Assembly: GCF_002850745.1 (NCBI RefSeq)
Contig: NZ_PJOK01000049.1
Location: 124,001 to 188,000 of the forward strand
Length of the DNA: 64,000 bases
Source: Nonomuraea indica
GTDB lineage: Bacteria > Actinomycetota > Actinomycetes > Streptosporangiales > Streptosporangiaceae
Direction of reading: 5' to 3'
Position numbers and translations under genes: made by a program. Shown here in pieces: positions 1 through 13,250 of the stretch. The notes beneath the pieces are model-generated. The model was not told the origin of the DNA. It ran no database searches and worked only from the letters and a program-made list of their open reading frames with translations. The first letter of the stretch is position 1; the number at the start of each line of letters is the position of its first letter.

Positions 1-288
1 GATCTTGGCGCGCTCGGCGACCAGGGTCTCGCCCAGCGCCTTGACCTCGGCGCTCTTGGCCCGGCTCTGCGCCAGGCGGGCGACGTGGATCTCGGCGATG
101 CCCCCCTGATGGATCGTGCGCAGCCAGGTGCGGTCCTGGCCGGACAGGTTGGCGGCCGCCGCGGCGGGCGCGTTGGCGGGCGCGCCGTCGGTGGCGGCGG
201 TGTCGGTGGTGGCTCCCCCGCAGCCCGCGGCAGCGGTGACGGCGAGGGTGGCGAGAAGCAGGCTCAGGTGCGAACGGCGCATCGACAT
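1..288 (-). CDS. DUF4142 family lipoprotein (3' part cut by window edge)
   Basis: The visible 96 residues begin MSMRRSHLSLLLATLAV, a secretion signal ending at a Cys in AAGCGG that suits lipidation. An Ala/Thr-rich linker follows, then QDRTWLRTIHQGGIAEIHVA, the start of a DUF4142 four-helix (ferritin-like) domain. These are exported proteins of unclear function. The gene runs off the left edge, so only the N-terminus is present. Two in-frame ATGs lie at 288 and 282. A GGGGA element upstream is 4 nt from the first and 10 nt from the second, so the start is ambiguous by two codons. It is divergent from the terpene operon and shares its intergenic region. Confidence 0.85.
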   Translation of the reverse strand, partial: MSMRRSHLSLLLATLAVTAAAGCGGATTDTAATDGAPANAPAAAAANLSGQDRTWLRTIHQGGIAEIHVARLAQSRAKSAEVKALGETLVAERAKI

Positions 289-375
289 GGAATCCCCACT
301 TGTTTCGAGCACTCAGCGTATGGCCACAAGTAGACACCTTTCGGATGCGCAGAGTAATCGAGCTACGCAAGGGGG

Positions 376-405
376 TTTACACAATGTGTATCCAAACAAT
401 AACGT
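376..405 (+). promoter_or_regulatory. candidate promoter/operator of the geosmin-encapsulin operon
   Basis: A perfect 13-bp palindrome, TACACAATGTGTA, lies at 378-390. It overlaps a -35-like TTTACA (376-381), followed 18 bp later by a -10-like TAACGT (400-405). The first gene starts at 443. The palindrome is seen directly; its use as an operator is inference. Confidence 0.4.
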
Positions 406-442
406 CGCGTAGCGAAACCGTTGCCGGAAGGGGCGCCAGGTC

Positions 443-1492
443 ATGGCATTGAGCTTCACGCGCAATCTGGTCGGGCCGCGCATCGACGAGCGCCTGCTCG
501 GCTTCCTCGACTCCTGGCGTGCCCCCGTCTCCGACCCCGACGTCGTGGCGGCGTACGAGCTGCTGACCGACTTCATCATGAGCGGCGGCAAGCGCATCCG
601 CCCGCAGCTGTGTTACTGGGGGTGGTGCGGGGCCGGCGGCGACGACTGCGAGGAGATCATCAGCGCGGCGGCGGCCCTGGAGCTGTGCCACGCCGGGCTG
701 CTCATCCACGACGACATCATGGACGGCAGCGACCTGCGGCGCGGCCACGCGACCGTGCACCGCCGGCTCGCCGCGCTGCACCAGGGGCCGGGCTCCGACA
801 CCTTCGGCCAGGCGGCCGGCATCCTGCTCGGCACGCTCAGCCTGGCCTGGGCCGACGCGCTGCTGTCGTCGTGCGGGGTCGAGCCCGCCCGGCTGCGCGT
901 GGCGCACCACCTGTTCGACGCCATGCGCAGCGAGGTGATCAGCGGCCAGTACCTCGACATGCTCGCCCAGCTCCGGGCCGGCGTGTCGGTGCAGCAGGCG
1001 CTCACGGTGATCCGCTACAAGACGGCCAAGTACACCGTCGAGCGGCCGCTGCAGATCGGCGGCGCGCTGGCCGGGGCGCCGCCGGAGCTGCTCGACGCCT
1101 ACTCCCGCGTCGGCCTGCCGCTCGGCGAGGCGTTCCAGCTGCGCGACGACGTGCTCGGCACGTTCGGCTCGTCGGCCGAGACCGGCAAGTCGGCCCTCGA
1201 CGACCTGCGCGACGGCAAGCACACCGTGCTGTTCGCGCACGCCGTGCAGCGGGCCACGCCCGCGCAGCGCACCTACCTGCGCACCTGGCACGGCCATCCC
1301 GAGCTGACCGAGGAGCGGGCGGACGACCTGCGCGCGATCCTCGTCGAGACGGGCGCGCTGGCCGAGGTCGAGGAGATGATCGCCGAGCGGGTCCGCGAGG
1401 CGGAGGCCGCCATCGCAGCCGCGCCGATCGAAGCCGCGGTGCGCGAGACCCTGACCGTGCTGGCCGGCGAGCTGGCCCACCGCGACCGCTGA
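443..1492 (+). CDS. polyprenyl (probably farnesyl-type) diphosphate synthase
   Basis: A 349-residue trans-isoprenyl diphosphate synthase that condenses isopentenyl diphosphate with allylic diphosphates. The first aspartate-rich motif is DDIMD (residues 90-94). The second is DDVLGTFG (235-242), a DDxxG form in place of DDxxD. SGGKRIRP (about 47-54) is the usual substrate-binding motif. The ATG at 443 has GGAAGGGG 9 nt upstream. Chain length cannot be read reliably from the sequence, but the operon ends with geosmin synthase, which uses farnesyl diphosphate, so an FPP-supplying role fits. There is no long disordered N-terminal extension of the kind described for some Family 2 encapsulin cargos. 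A 71-bp gap separates it from the first shell gene. Confidence 0.95.
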   Translation: MALSFTRNLVGPRIDERLLGFLDSWRAPVSDPDVVAAYELLTDFIMSGGKRIRPQLCYWGWCGAGGDDCEEIISAAAALELCHAGLLIHDDIMDGSDLRRGHATVHRRLAALHQGPGSDTFGQAAGILLGTLSLAWADALLSSCGVEPARLRVAHHLFDAMRSEVISGQYLDMLAQLRAGVSVQQALTVIRYKTAKYTVERPLQIGGALAGAPPELLDAYSRVGLPLGEAFQLRDDVLGTFGSSAETGKSALDDLRDGKHTVLFAHAVQRATPAQRTYLRTWHGHPELTEERADDLRAILVETGALAEVEEMIAERVREAEAAIAAAPIEAAVRETLTVLAGELAHRDR

Positions 1493-1563
1493 GCGGCCAC
1501 CTCGGCCCCTTTGGAACGTTCCACCCTTTCATGTCCCCTATGGAGAACGGCGGCACACCGACC

Positions 1564-2967
<1,404 letters not shown>

Positions 2968-2989
2968 CGGTGCCGGTCCGGCCGAGAGG

Positions 2990-6932
<3,943 letters not shown>

Positions 6933-7815
6933 GCCCGTGTCACCGCCCATCGGCCTCACCCCCATCTCCCTCGCGCGGGGGTTGCCGCCGGACAGCCAGC
7001 ACCCCTGCCTCGGACGGAGGGTGATCGCCTTCGCGGGACGATGACCCGGAACCAGATTATCTGAAATGTCTTTTCGTTAGTGATATGCCGGATAAAGACG
7101 TGGTATCAGGCAGTGGTACCAGGCATCCGCAGGTCAACGCACGGAACGCCCGGCGGGACCGAGGAGGACCTCGATCCCGGCCGGGCGCCGTAGGCCGTAC
7201 GGACTGTCCTGACCGACCGTCGTGACCCAGGGGTCGCGGCCCGAGCCTGGACTCGGTGCCGGTGCCGCCATCGTCATCACCGCGCCCGTCGTGCTCGTCG
7301 CCGCGGACGGCCTGGGGCCGCCGCACTCACGTTGGCGGTGATGTCCGCCGGTCCGGGCCGGGCGCCCCTTGCGGGCCGCCATCTCACGCCCGCGCCCTCC
7401 GGCGGTCATGTCGTCATCCCGCACCGGGGCGACGGCTCCTTCTCCGGTGTTCACGTCTGAACGCCGGTCGCCCGTCGCCGTCACCCTGCCGGGTCGCGGT
7501 CTCGACTCCTGGGAGCGCCGGTCATCGCCGGTCTCGGGCTCGTCCTCGTACGGATGCGGCAGGGGTCCTGATGGATGTGCACGGTCCACCGGTCCGGCCT
7601 GCCCGGTCCGCCGCGGGCACCGCCGCCATCACGCGGGTGCCGCGGTCGTCCGGGTGCCGTCTGTTCCGTACCGCTCCGCGCTCGGCGAGCACGGGCACCG
7701 GTCCGGCCGGGGCCGTCCGCACGGGGCACCACGGTCACCTGACCGCGTCATGTGCTGCGCGGATGGACGTACGGGAGGCACGCGCCTCCCCTGGCCGTCC
7801 GGGTCTGCCGGTCGT
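6933..7815. other. about 880 bp without a supportable gene
   Basis: Open frames exist on both strands, but their translations are Arg/Gly/Pro/Thr-rich, lack family motifs and have no convincing ribosome sites. The part near 7050-7110 is notably AT-richer than its surroundings and probably contains the STAS gene promoter. A short direct repeat lies at 7101-7126. I see nothing else. Confidence 0.5.
7101..7126. repeat. 13-bp tandem direct repeat, operator-like
   Basis: Two adjacent 13-mers, TGGTATCAGGCAG and TGGTACCAGGCAT, differ at two positions. The pair also contains an imperfect dyad (TGGTATCA facing TGGTACCA). It lies about 170 bp upstream of the STAS start, in AT-richer DNA. A regulator-binding role is possible but unproven. 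Confidence 0.45.
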
Positions 7816-8355
7816 TCAGCAGGGGTCGGCGCAGACGATGCCCTGCGTGGCCAGACCGGAGGCGGCCTGGTTGTTCAGCGCGGAGACGTCGACCTTCGAC
7901 AGCTTGTCCACGTTGAGGACGTGGATGTTCTTGACCGAGTTGTTGGCCACGCCGTTCAGCAGGCTCGCGCCGCTGAGCGCCGACCACTGGCCGCCGATCT
8001 GGTTGCCGGTGTTGACCGCGCCGGAGGAGGCGACGGGGGTCACCACGCAGTGGGTGGTGGTGATGGCCGACTTGGCCTCGCACCAGGTCGCGCTGATGGA
8101 GCTGGTGGCGACGGGCGCGGCGACGGCGGGCTTGGCGACGACGCAGTTGGTCGTGGCGACGACCGGCTTGGCGACGCAGTGGGTCGTGCTGATGACCGGC
8201 TTGACAGCGCACACGTCGGTGGTGACGGCGGGCTTGGCGACGCAGTCGGACGTCCTCTTGACCGGGGCGGGGTTCGCGTCGGCAGAGGCGGCAGTGGCCG
8301 AGATACCGAACGCGAAGCCGGCGATGGCTGCACCGACGAGAATGCGACGCATCAT
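7816..8355 (-). CDS. secreted protein with Cys-containing degenerate repeats
   Basis: 179 residues. The start at 8355 (ATG ATG) has AAAGGAG 7 nt upstream. The signal peptide MMRRILVGAAIAGFAFG ends near TAASADA. The mature N-terminal part has degenerate repeats of about 11-14 residues built on (T/S)TxCVAKPV, for example TTHCVAKPVVATTNCVVAKP, giving about eight cysteines. The C-terminal 60 residues (VNTGNQIGGQWSALSG, then VKNIHVLNVDKLSKVDVSALNN) resemble the whole mature part of the small paralogue at 10042-10281. The family is not one I can name; a cell-surface or aerial-hypha coat role is a guess from export and gene neighbourhood. Confidence 0.8.
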   Translation of the reverse strand: MMRRILVGAAIAGFAFGISATAASADANPAPVKRTSDCVAKPAVTTDVCAVKPVISTTHCVAKPVVATTNCVVAKPAVAAPVATSSISATWCEAKSAITTTHCVVTPVASSGAVNTGNQIGGQWSALSGASLLNGVANNSVKNIHVLNVDKLSKVDVSALNNQAASGLATQGIVCADPC

Positions 8356-8463
8356 TTCACTTCTCCTTTGTTGGGGATTCAGCGCGGGAGGGGTTTGCGC
8401 TTCATCTGGATCGCTCTCACAGGTCTGCGAGGGCCGAATAAAGATCCCGCGCCCCGGCCGGTC

Positions 8464-8520
8464 GCCGCAACCGAAATTCGCTAAGTCGGAGTCAAATGCG
8501 GGCCTCAATTGCTTGGCACT
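8464..8520 (-). promoter_or_regulatory. conserved upstream element, copy 1
   Basis: Blocks GCCGCAAC (8464-8471), GGAGTCAA (8488-8495), GCCTCAATTGCTTGGCACT (8502-8520) recur in the same order and at the same spacing upstream of the paralogous gene at 10281. The element lies 109-165 bp upstream of the start at 8355. On the transcribed strand it contains TTGACTCC, which could be a -35. Shared promoter, operator or leader sequence are all possible. Confidence 0.5.
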
Positions 8521-8733
8521 TGATGATGCGTTGTCCGGATATGTCCCGCATACTCCAGACTTGGCAGGTGGGTATCGACGGCTATTTTTCAGCATATCGC
8601 CATATGCGCTACCGGCCTGATCAAAGGGCGTTTTATCCCCATACGGCGGGAGGAATACTCCCGACGGGGCCCTCATACCGCACCGGCGGGGAGGCGCGAG
8701 ACGGAATACGAGCACGGGAACGCCGAATATGCC

Positions 8734-9725
8734 ATGGACCGAATACGGACGCTTCTCCTTAAGGCGGTGACAAGCGGATCCTGCCTCATGCTGATCAACG
8801 TGAATGGCCTCCCGGCACGCGCCGCGAATGCCCACCGGCCGCCGGACCCCGCCCGCCCGGCCACGGCCACCCCGCCGGCCTCCGCACCCGTACCGGAGGG
8901 ACGCCCGAAGCGGCACGGCGGGCAGGGGGACGGCGAAGGACCTGCCGGCCGGCCCCATCGGGGACCGTCCGGCGCGCGCTCGCACGGCGGACGCGCGCAC
9001 GGCAGACGCGCACAGGACAGGCGCGCACAGGCCGGACGTGCGACCGGCGGGCGCTCGCAGGACGGGCGCGCGGAGGACCGACGCGCGGAGGACCGACGCG
9101 CGGAGGACGGGCGCGTACAGGACGGGCGCGCGGAGGACGGGCGCGTACAGGACGGGCGCGCGGAGGACGGCGGGCGACGGCGTGGGGAGGCGTCGAGAGC
9201 CACGGGCGCGGGCACGCGAGGGGCCGCCGGGAGCGGGAAGGGCGCCATCGTGGAGGCCGGGAAGGGCGAGGCCACGGGTCAGCCGGTCGTCCGGGGGAAA
9301 GGGCCCGGAGCGGTGGCGGCGCGGGCCGCGCTCGGCATGCTGGGGGTCCCGTACTCGTGGGGTGGCGGCGGGCCGGAGGGCCCGGGTTACGGGATCGGGC
9401 GGGGCAGGAGCACGAAGGGCTTCGACTGCTCGGGCCTCACCGAGTACGCGTGGGCCGGCGCTGGGGTGCCCGTCGGCTCGACCACGTACGAGCAGTGGCG
9501 GTCGGGCGGCCACGTGTCCAGGGAACAGTGCGGCCGGGTGACCTGGTGTTCTACGACAGCAAGCCGAAGCGGCCGGGACCGGAGCACGTGGCCCTGGCCG
9601 TCGACGGGGAGCGGGTCGTGGCGGCGCCGTCCACCGGGGAGGTCGTCCGCGTCGCCCCGCTGGAGCGACCGGATCTTCTGGGCGTGGTCCGCCCGGTGAC
9701 ACCTGCCGAGGGCACGGCCCGGTAG
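8734..9725 (+). pseudogene. secreted NlpC/P60 hydrolase with Arg-rich repeats, broken by a single-base frameshift
   Basis: The frame starts MDRIRTLLLKAV with a signal peptide ending near RAANA. A long Arg/Asp/Gly-rich region contains a 15-bp repeat array. An NlpC/P60 domain follows: ALGMLGVPYSWGGGG, then GFDCSGLTEYAW with the catalytic Cys. Just after SREQ (near 9528) the reading frame is lost. Reading one base shifted continues the domain perfectly as LRPGDLVFYDSKPKRPG and PEHVALAVDGERV with the catalytic His, ending at 9725. One missing base (CTG reduced to TG) explains it. Without it the gene would encode a peptidoglycan endopeptidase of about 330 residues. It may be a true mutation or a sequencing error in high-GC DNA. 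No strong ribosome site is visible before the ATG at 8734. Confidence 0.75.
9061..9170 (+). repeat. 15-bp in-frame repeat array in the NlpC/P60 gene
   Basis: Seven adjacent 15-bp units of the form GACGGGCGCGCGGAG (variants GACCGACGCGCGGAG and GACGGGCGCGTACAG) plus a partial unit encode a DGRAE / DRRAE / DGRVQ pentapeptide series. Looser copies extend upstream to about 8985. The product is a highly charged linker between signal peptide and catalytic domain. Confidence 0.8.
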
Positions 9726-10041
9726 GACGGACCGGCGGCAGGGACCCGCGTGGCACGGACTGGTGGTGGGGACCTGCGTGGCACGGTCCGTCGGCGGGAA
9801 CCGGTGGCCCGGCTCGGTGGTGGGAACCGGTGGCCCGGGACGTCACGCCGGAGCGGTGGCGTCCCGGGCCGCGCGCATCAGGCCCGGAGACCGGGCCGAA
9901 CCGTGGCCTCGCGAGAATCCACGGTCGTCACGATGTGCGTCACGGGGCTCTGGACCGCGAAGGAGATGGCGTCCGGTGACCGGCCGGCTCGTGACCGGCG
10001 GGCCCCCGGAGGAGACTTCGCGCCCGCGCCCCCGGTGGTGG
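9726..10041. repeat. intergenic region with imperfect GC-rich repeats, no gene
   Basis: Between 9730 and 9840 there are paired copies of GGGACCYGCGTGGCACGG and of GGGAACCGGTGGCCCGG, giving a loose array with a period of about 30 bp. The rest of the 316-bp gap holds no supportable gene. Confidence 0.4.
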
Positions 10042-10281
10042 TCAGCCGTTGTTCAGGGCGCTGACGTTGAGCTCGGAGGCCCGGGTGACGTTGAGCACGT
10101 ACACGTCGTGCACCGAGTCGTTGAGGACGTTGTTCAGGGCGGTCAGGTTGTCGAGCGCGCTGAACTGGCTGAGCACGCTGTTGCCGCTGTTGAACGGCGC
10201 GGAGTCGGCGGAGGCGGCGGTGGCCGAGAAGCCGAACGCGGCGCCCGCGATTGCAGCACCGACGAGAATACGACGGATCAT
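10042..10281 (-). CDS. small secreted protein, paralogue of the 7816-8355 product
   Basis: 79 residues. Signal peptide MIRRILVGAAIAGAAFGFS ends near TAASADS, and the mature part is only about 50 residues (FNSGNSVLSQFSALDNLTAL, then VHDVYVLNVTRASELNVSAL). It is Asn/Leu/Val-rich with no cysteine. The signal is nearly identical to that of the larger paralogue and the mature part matches that protein's C-terminus. GGAGG lies 9 nt before the ATG. Small exported Asn/Val-rich proteins coat the surface of sporulating actinomycetes (chaplins, rodlins), but I do not see diagnostic motifs of either family, so the role is open. Confidence 0.8.
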   Translation of the reverse strand: MIRRILVGAAIAGAAFGFSATAASADSAPFNSGNSVLSQFSALDNLTALNNVLNDSVHDVYVLNVTRASELNVSALNNG

Positions 10282-10382
10282 GTTTGTTTTCCTCCGTTGA
10301 TCGGCGCACAATGGGCGGCGCCATAGTCGATTGCGCAGGGCTGTAAGGTGCCGCCAATAACAATCCCCAACGGCATGCGTGC

Positions 10383-10439
10383 GCCGCAACCCAAGAAAGC
10401 CTCGCCGGAGTCAAGGAGCCGCCTCGATTTCTTGGCACT
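10383..10439 (-). promoter_or_regulatory. conserved upstream element, copy 2
   Basis: GCCGCAAC (10383-10390), GGAGTCAA (10407-10414) and GCCTCGATTTCTTGGCACT (10421-10439) match the blocks of copy 1 with identical internal spacing. This copy lies 102-158 bp upstream of the start at 10281. Outside the blocks the two regions are poorly alike, which suggests constraint. The remaining gap (10282-10640) holds no gene I can support. Confidence 0.5.
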
Positions 10440-10640
10440 CTGTTTCGTCCGGCACCGAACTCCCGCCATATACAGAATGCGGCGGCGAGGCGGCTGCATT
10501 GTTTGGCGATGATCACCCTAAACTTGGCCGCCGCCTTCGGCTGGACGCCTCCGGCGAAAACATCGGTCCGCGTATCACCCTGGCCGGGACGCCGGGCGCC
10601 GGAAAGCGTCAAGACGCGCGCCGCTTTTCCGAGCCGGAGG

Positions 10641-11099
10641 TCACGCCTGGCCGGGCGCCGTCTCGGCGAGCCGGGCCAGCGCCCCCGACAGCCGCTGCAG
10701 GGCGGCCAGGGACTCGCGGGCGCCGTCCTCGCCGAGCTCCGCGACGAGCCGTTCGGCGAACGCCCGGTGCCCTGGCACGATCCTGGCGATGGCCGCACGC
10801 CCGGCCTCCGTGGGCACGAGGAGCTTGGCGCGGCGGTGGGCGGGGTTGGGCCGGTATTCGGCCAGCTCCTTCTCGACCAGCAGGTCGGCGACCCGTTGCA
10901 CGCCCTGGCGGGTCATGCCCATGGCGCGGGCGATCCCCGCCACGGGCAGCGGCTCGCGCAGCACCGCCCCGAGCACCTGCCACCAGGCCGCCGTCAGCCC
11001 GGCCGGACCGGCCAGTCGCTCCGACACCTCCAGGAACTGGCCGTTCAGCCGGAAGACGGTCAGCGCGCTGGCCGAGAGCAGGTCAGCCGGCTCGCTCAT
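10641..11099 (-). CDS. MarR family transcriptional regulator
   Basis: 152 residues with a MarR winged helix: LTAAWWQVLGAVLREPLPVA, GIARAMGMTRQGVQRVADLL (recognition helix), wing residues RPNPAHRRAKLLVPTEAG. It is the second gene of a two-gene operon; its ATG at 11099 overlaps the stop of the DJ-1 gene (ATGA). Two matching dyads at the operon promoter (11723-11755) are the obvious candidate binding sites, so the protein probably represses its own operon. The inducer is unknown. Confidence 0.9.
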   Translation of the reverse strand: MSEPADLLSASALTVFRLNGQFLEVSERLAGPAGLTAAWWQVLGAVLREPLPVAGIARAMGMTRQGVQRVADLLVEKELAEYRPNPAHRRAKLLVPTEAGRAAIARIVPGHRAFAERLVAELGEDGARESLAALQRLSGALARLAETAPGQA

Positions 11100-11722
11100 G
11101 CCGTCATCAGCACCTCGTACGCCGAGGCGTCGCTCCTCGCGAACAGCCGGAACCAGGCGTCGAGGACGTCGGGCCGATAGACGTCGAGGCGGCCCAGGAT
11201 CTCGCGGGCGAAGGCCACCGGCTCCGTGGGCCCGGCGGTGATCAGGTCGCCGTCGGTCACCGCGTCGGCCTCGCGGAAGCGCTTGGCCCCCGCATAGCCC
11301 TCCTGCGCCTCCAGATACTGCACCACGGCGCTGGTGTGGTCGCGGTCGTCGAGCAGCCCCTGACGGGCCAGTCCCGCGGTGGCGCCGCAGATCGCGGCGA
11401 CCGGGACGCCCGCGTCGAGGAACGTGCGGGCGGCACGGGCGAACGGCGCGAGCGAGTCGCCCGCGTCCCACAGGTCGGCGCCGGTCAGGATGAGCAGCGC
11501 GCTGTCCTCGGGCGCCAGCTCGTCGAGCGTGATGTCGGGGACGACGCGCACCCCGCCCATGGTGGTGATCGGCTCGGCGGTCAGGGCGACCGTGACGATC
11601 TCGTAGTGGCCGGGCTCGCGGTGGAAGCGGTCGCTGCGCAGGTGGGCGATCGCGTGCCCGCTCTCCCAGTCGGCCAGGGTGTCGTAGACGGCGAGGTGGA
11701 CGGGCTTCTTCGTCGTGGTCAT
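11096..11722 (-). CDS. DJ-1/PfpI family protein (class I glutamine amidotransferase-like)
   Basis: 208 residues with an alpha/beta fold and the nucleophile elbow AAICGATAGLARQG, in which the Cys is the expected reactive residue. ALLILTGADLW and the N-terminal VHLAVYDTLADWESG fit the DJ-1/PfpI superfamily (glyoxalase, chaperone or amidase-like members; exact activity cannot be read). The ATG at 11722 has no Shine-Dalgarno; the likely -10 (AAGATA) ends 5 nt before it, so the mRNA may be leaderless. First gene of the MarR operon. Confidence 0.88.
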   Translation of the reverse strand: MTTTKKPVHLAVYDTLADWESGHAIAHLRSDRFHREPGHYEIVTVALTAEPITTMGGVRVVPDITLDELAPEDSALLILTGADLWDAGDSLAPFARAARTFLDAGVPVAAICGATAGLARQGLLDDRDHTSAVVQYLEAQEGYAGAKRFREADAVTDGDLITAGPTEPVAFAREILGRLDVYRPDVLDAWFRLFARSDASAYEVLMTA

Positions 11723-11758
11723 GACAGTATCTTGTCATTAAGACAGCATGTTGTCAAG
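11721..11758 (-). promoter_or_regulatory. promoter with tandem MarR-type operators
   Basis: Two dyads of form GACA-N6-TGTC lie at 11723-11736 and 11742-11755 on the transcribed strand (GACAAGATACTGTC and GACAACATGCTGTC), 19 bp centre to centre. They cover TTGACA (-35, 11757-11752) and the -10 region of the DJ-1/MarR operon. The divergent gene at 11783 is close enough to be affected too. Confidence 0.65.
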
Positions 11759-11782
11759 TGTGGAACGTGCGAGGATAGGTCC

Positions 11783-13126
11783 ATGGCAGAGATCGTCGGC
11801 GGGGGGCAGCCGGTCAACGACGCGGAGCGGCGGGTGATCGCATACCTCCGCGACCACGCGCCCGCCGACTGGCTGCTGCTGCACAACGTCGAGGTGCCCC
11901 GCGGCCACGACGTGTTCGAGGTGGACCTGCTCGTGCTGACCGGCCACTCCCTGGTGGTCATCGACGTCAAGGGCACGCGCGGCCGCATCGAGGTCTCGGG
12001 CGCGCGGTGGTTCCCGCCCCGCCGCGAGGCGTTCGGCTCCCCCGTGACCAAGCTGCGCGGCACCGCCAAGGCGCTGAAGGGCCTGCTGGTGTCGAGGGCG
12101 ACCCAGCTCGAACGGGTGTACGTCGACAACCTCGTCGTGCTGACCTCCCCCGACGCCGAGCTGATCGACCCGGCCGGGCGCGACAGGCCCAACGTCACCG
12201 ACCTGTCCCGCCTGGTGGCCACGCTGAGCGACGCCTCACGCATCAGGCGCGGCTGCAGCCCCGACATCAGCCCGTACCTCACCAAGATCCTCGACGCGCT
12301 CAACCAGACCGTGCGGCGCAGCACCGCCCCGCCCCGCTTCGGCAACTGGGAGGTCGAGGAGCAGCTCGGCGGCGACGCCCGGGTGACCGAATACCGCGCC
12401 TTCAACGCGACCCTGCCCGGCAGCGAGACCGTGCTGCTGCGCGTCTACCAGGCCGACCCGCTGGCCGACGAGGAGTCGCGGGCCGCCGAGCGGCAGCGCA
12501 TCGCCAACGCCTACCAGACGCTGGCCCGCATCCCGCCGCATCCGTGCCTGGTGCGCTCGCGCGACTTCTTCGCCATCGACGACGAGAGCCGGTTCGTGCT
12601 CGTGCTCGACGACGTGCACGGCGAGGCGCTCCACCTCAGCCTGGGCAAGGGCGCGCGCCTCGGCGTGATCCAGGACCTGCTGCGCGGCCTGGCCCACGCC
12701 CACGCCCACGGCGTCGTCCACCGCGCGCTGACCCCGGCTTGCGTGCTGGTGACCGACGACGGGCACGCGGTGCTGACGGGGTTCGACTACGCCAAGCCGG
12801 GGCCGCGCAACTTCACGGTGGCCCACGAGCTGAGCAACGTGCTCGACGCCCACTACGTGGCGCCCGAGTGCCACGAGCGGCCCGACCGGATGACCGCCGC
12901 CTCCGACGTCTACGCGGCAGGGGTGATCGCCTACCAGCTCCTCACCGGCGAGCTGCCGGCCAGTGCCGACGCCCACGGCCCCGACGTGCCCGACGTGGTG
13001 CGCGGGATGCTCGACCACTCGCCGGCCAAGCGGCCGACCGCGGCCGAGGCGCTCGACGCGCTGCAGGGCATCCCCCAGCAGTCGCGCCTCAGGCGGCTGG
13101 TCCGCCGCATCGTGTCGGGATCCTGA
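11783..13126 (+). CDS. NERD-domain protein fused to a protein-kinase-like (pseudokinase) domain
   Basis: 447 residues. Residues about 15-130 form a NERD (nuclease-related) domain: VFEVDLLVLTGHSLVVIDVKG carries the Asp and the D/E-x-K of the PD-(D/E)xK-like core. The C-terminal 260 residues are kinase-shaped (APECHERPD, ASDVYAAGVIAYQLLTGELP), but every catalytic landmark is altered: the strand Lys is Arg (LLRVY), HRDLKPxN reads HRALTPACVL, and DFG reads GFD. It is probably an inactive scaffold or sensor. The longer anti-phage kinase PglW shares NERD plus kinase, but no BREX/Pgl genes are near. Start ATG at 11783 with GAGG about 8 nt upstream; divergent from the MarR operon. Confidence 0.9.
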   Translation: MAEIVGGGQPVNDAERRVIAYLRDHAPADWLLLHNVEVPRGHDVFEVDLLVLTGHSLVVIDVKGTRGRIEVSGARWFPPRREAFGSPVTKLRGTAKALKGLLVSRATQLERVYVDNLVVLTSPDAELIDPAGRDRPNVTDLSRLVATLSDASRIRRGCSPDISPYLTKILDALNQTVRRSTAPPRFGNWEVEEQLGGDARVTEYRAFNATLPGSETVLLRVYQADPLADEESRAAERQRIANAYQTLARIPPHPCLVRSRDFFAIDDESRFVLVLDDVHGEALHLSLGKGARLGVIQDLLRGLAHAHAHGVVHRALTPACVLVTDDGHAVLTGFDYAKPGPRNFTVAHELSNVLDAHYVAPECHERPDRMTAASDVYAAGVIAYQLLTGELPASADAHGPDVPDVVRGMLDHSPAKRPTAAEALDALQGIPQQSRLRRLVRRIVSGS

Positions 13127-13154
13127 CGCGCGTCCGGTCGTGACGCGGGGCGCT

Positions 13155-13205
13155 GCCGGTGATCGTGTCCTGCCGGTGATCGTGTCCTGCCGGTGATCGT
13201 GTCCT
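13155..13205. repeat. three perfect tandem copies of a 17-bp unit
   Basis: GCCGGTGATCGTGTCCT is repeated three times head to tail, followed by a decayed copy. It fills the gap between the convergent kinase-like and SARP genes. Confidence 0.9.
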
Positions 13206-13250
13206 GCCAGTGACGCGCGTCCGGCCGGTGAGGCGGGGCCGCCCGATCGG

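Noticed and set aside
7134-7738. Minus-strand ORFs as real genes
   Set aside because: Low-complexity Arg/Pro/Asp translations, no ribosome sites, mutually overlapping frames.
11783-13126. BREX/Pgl phage-defence kinase (PglW)
   Set aside because: It is far shorter than PglW, lacks catalytic kinase residues, and no pglX, pglZ or brx genes are nearby.
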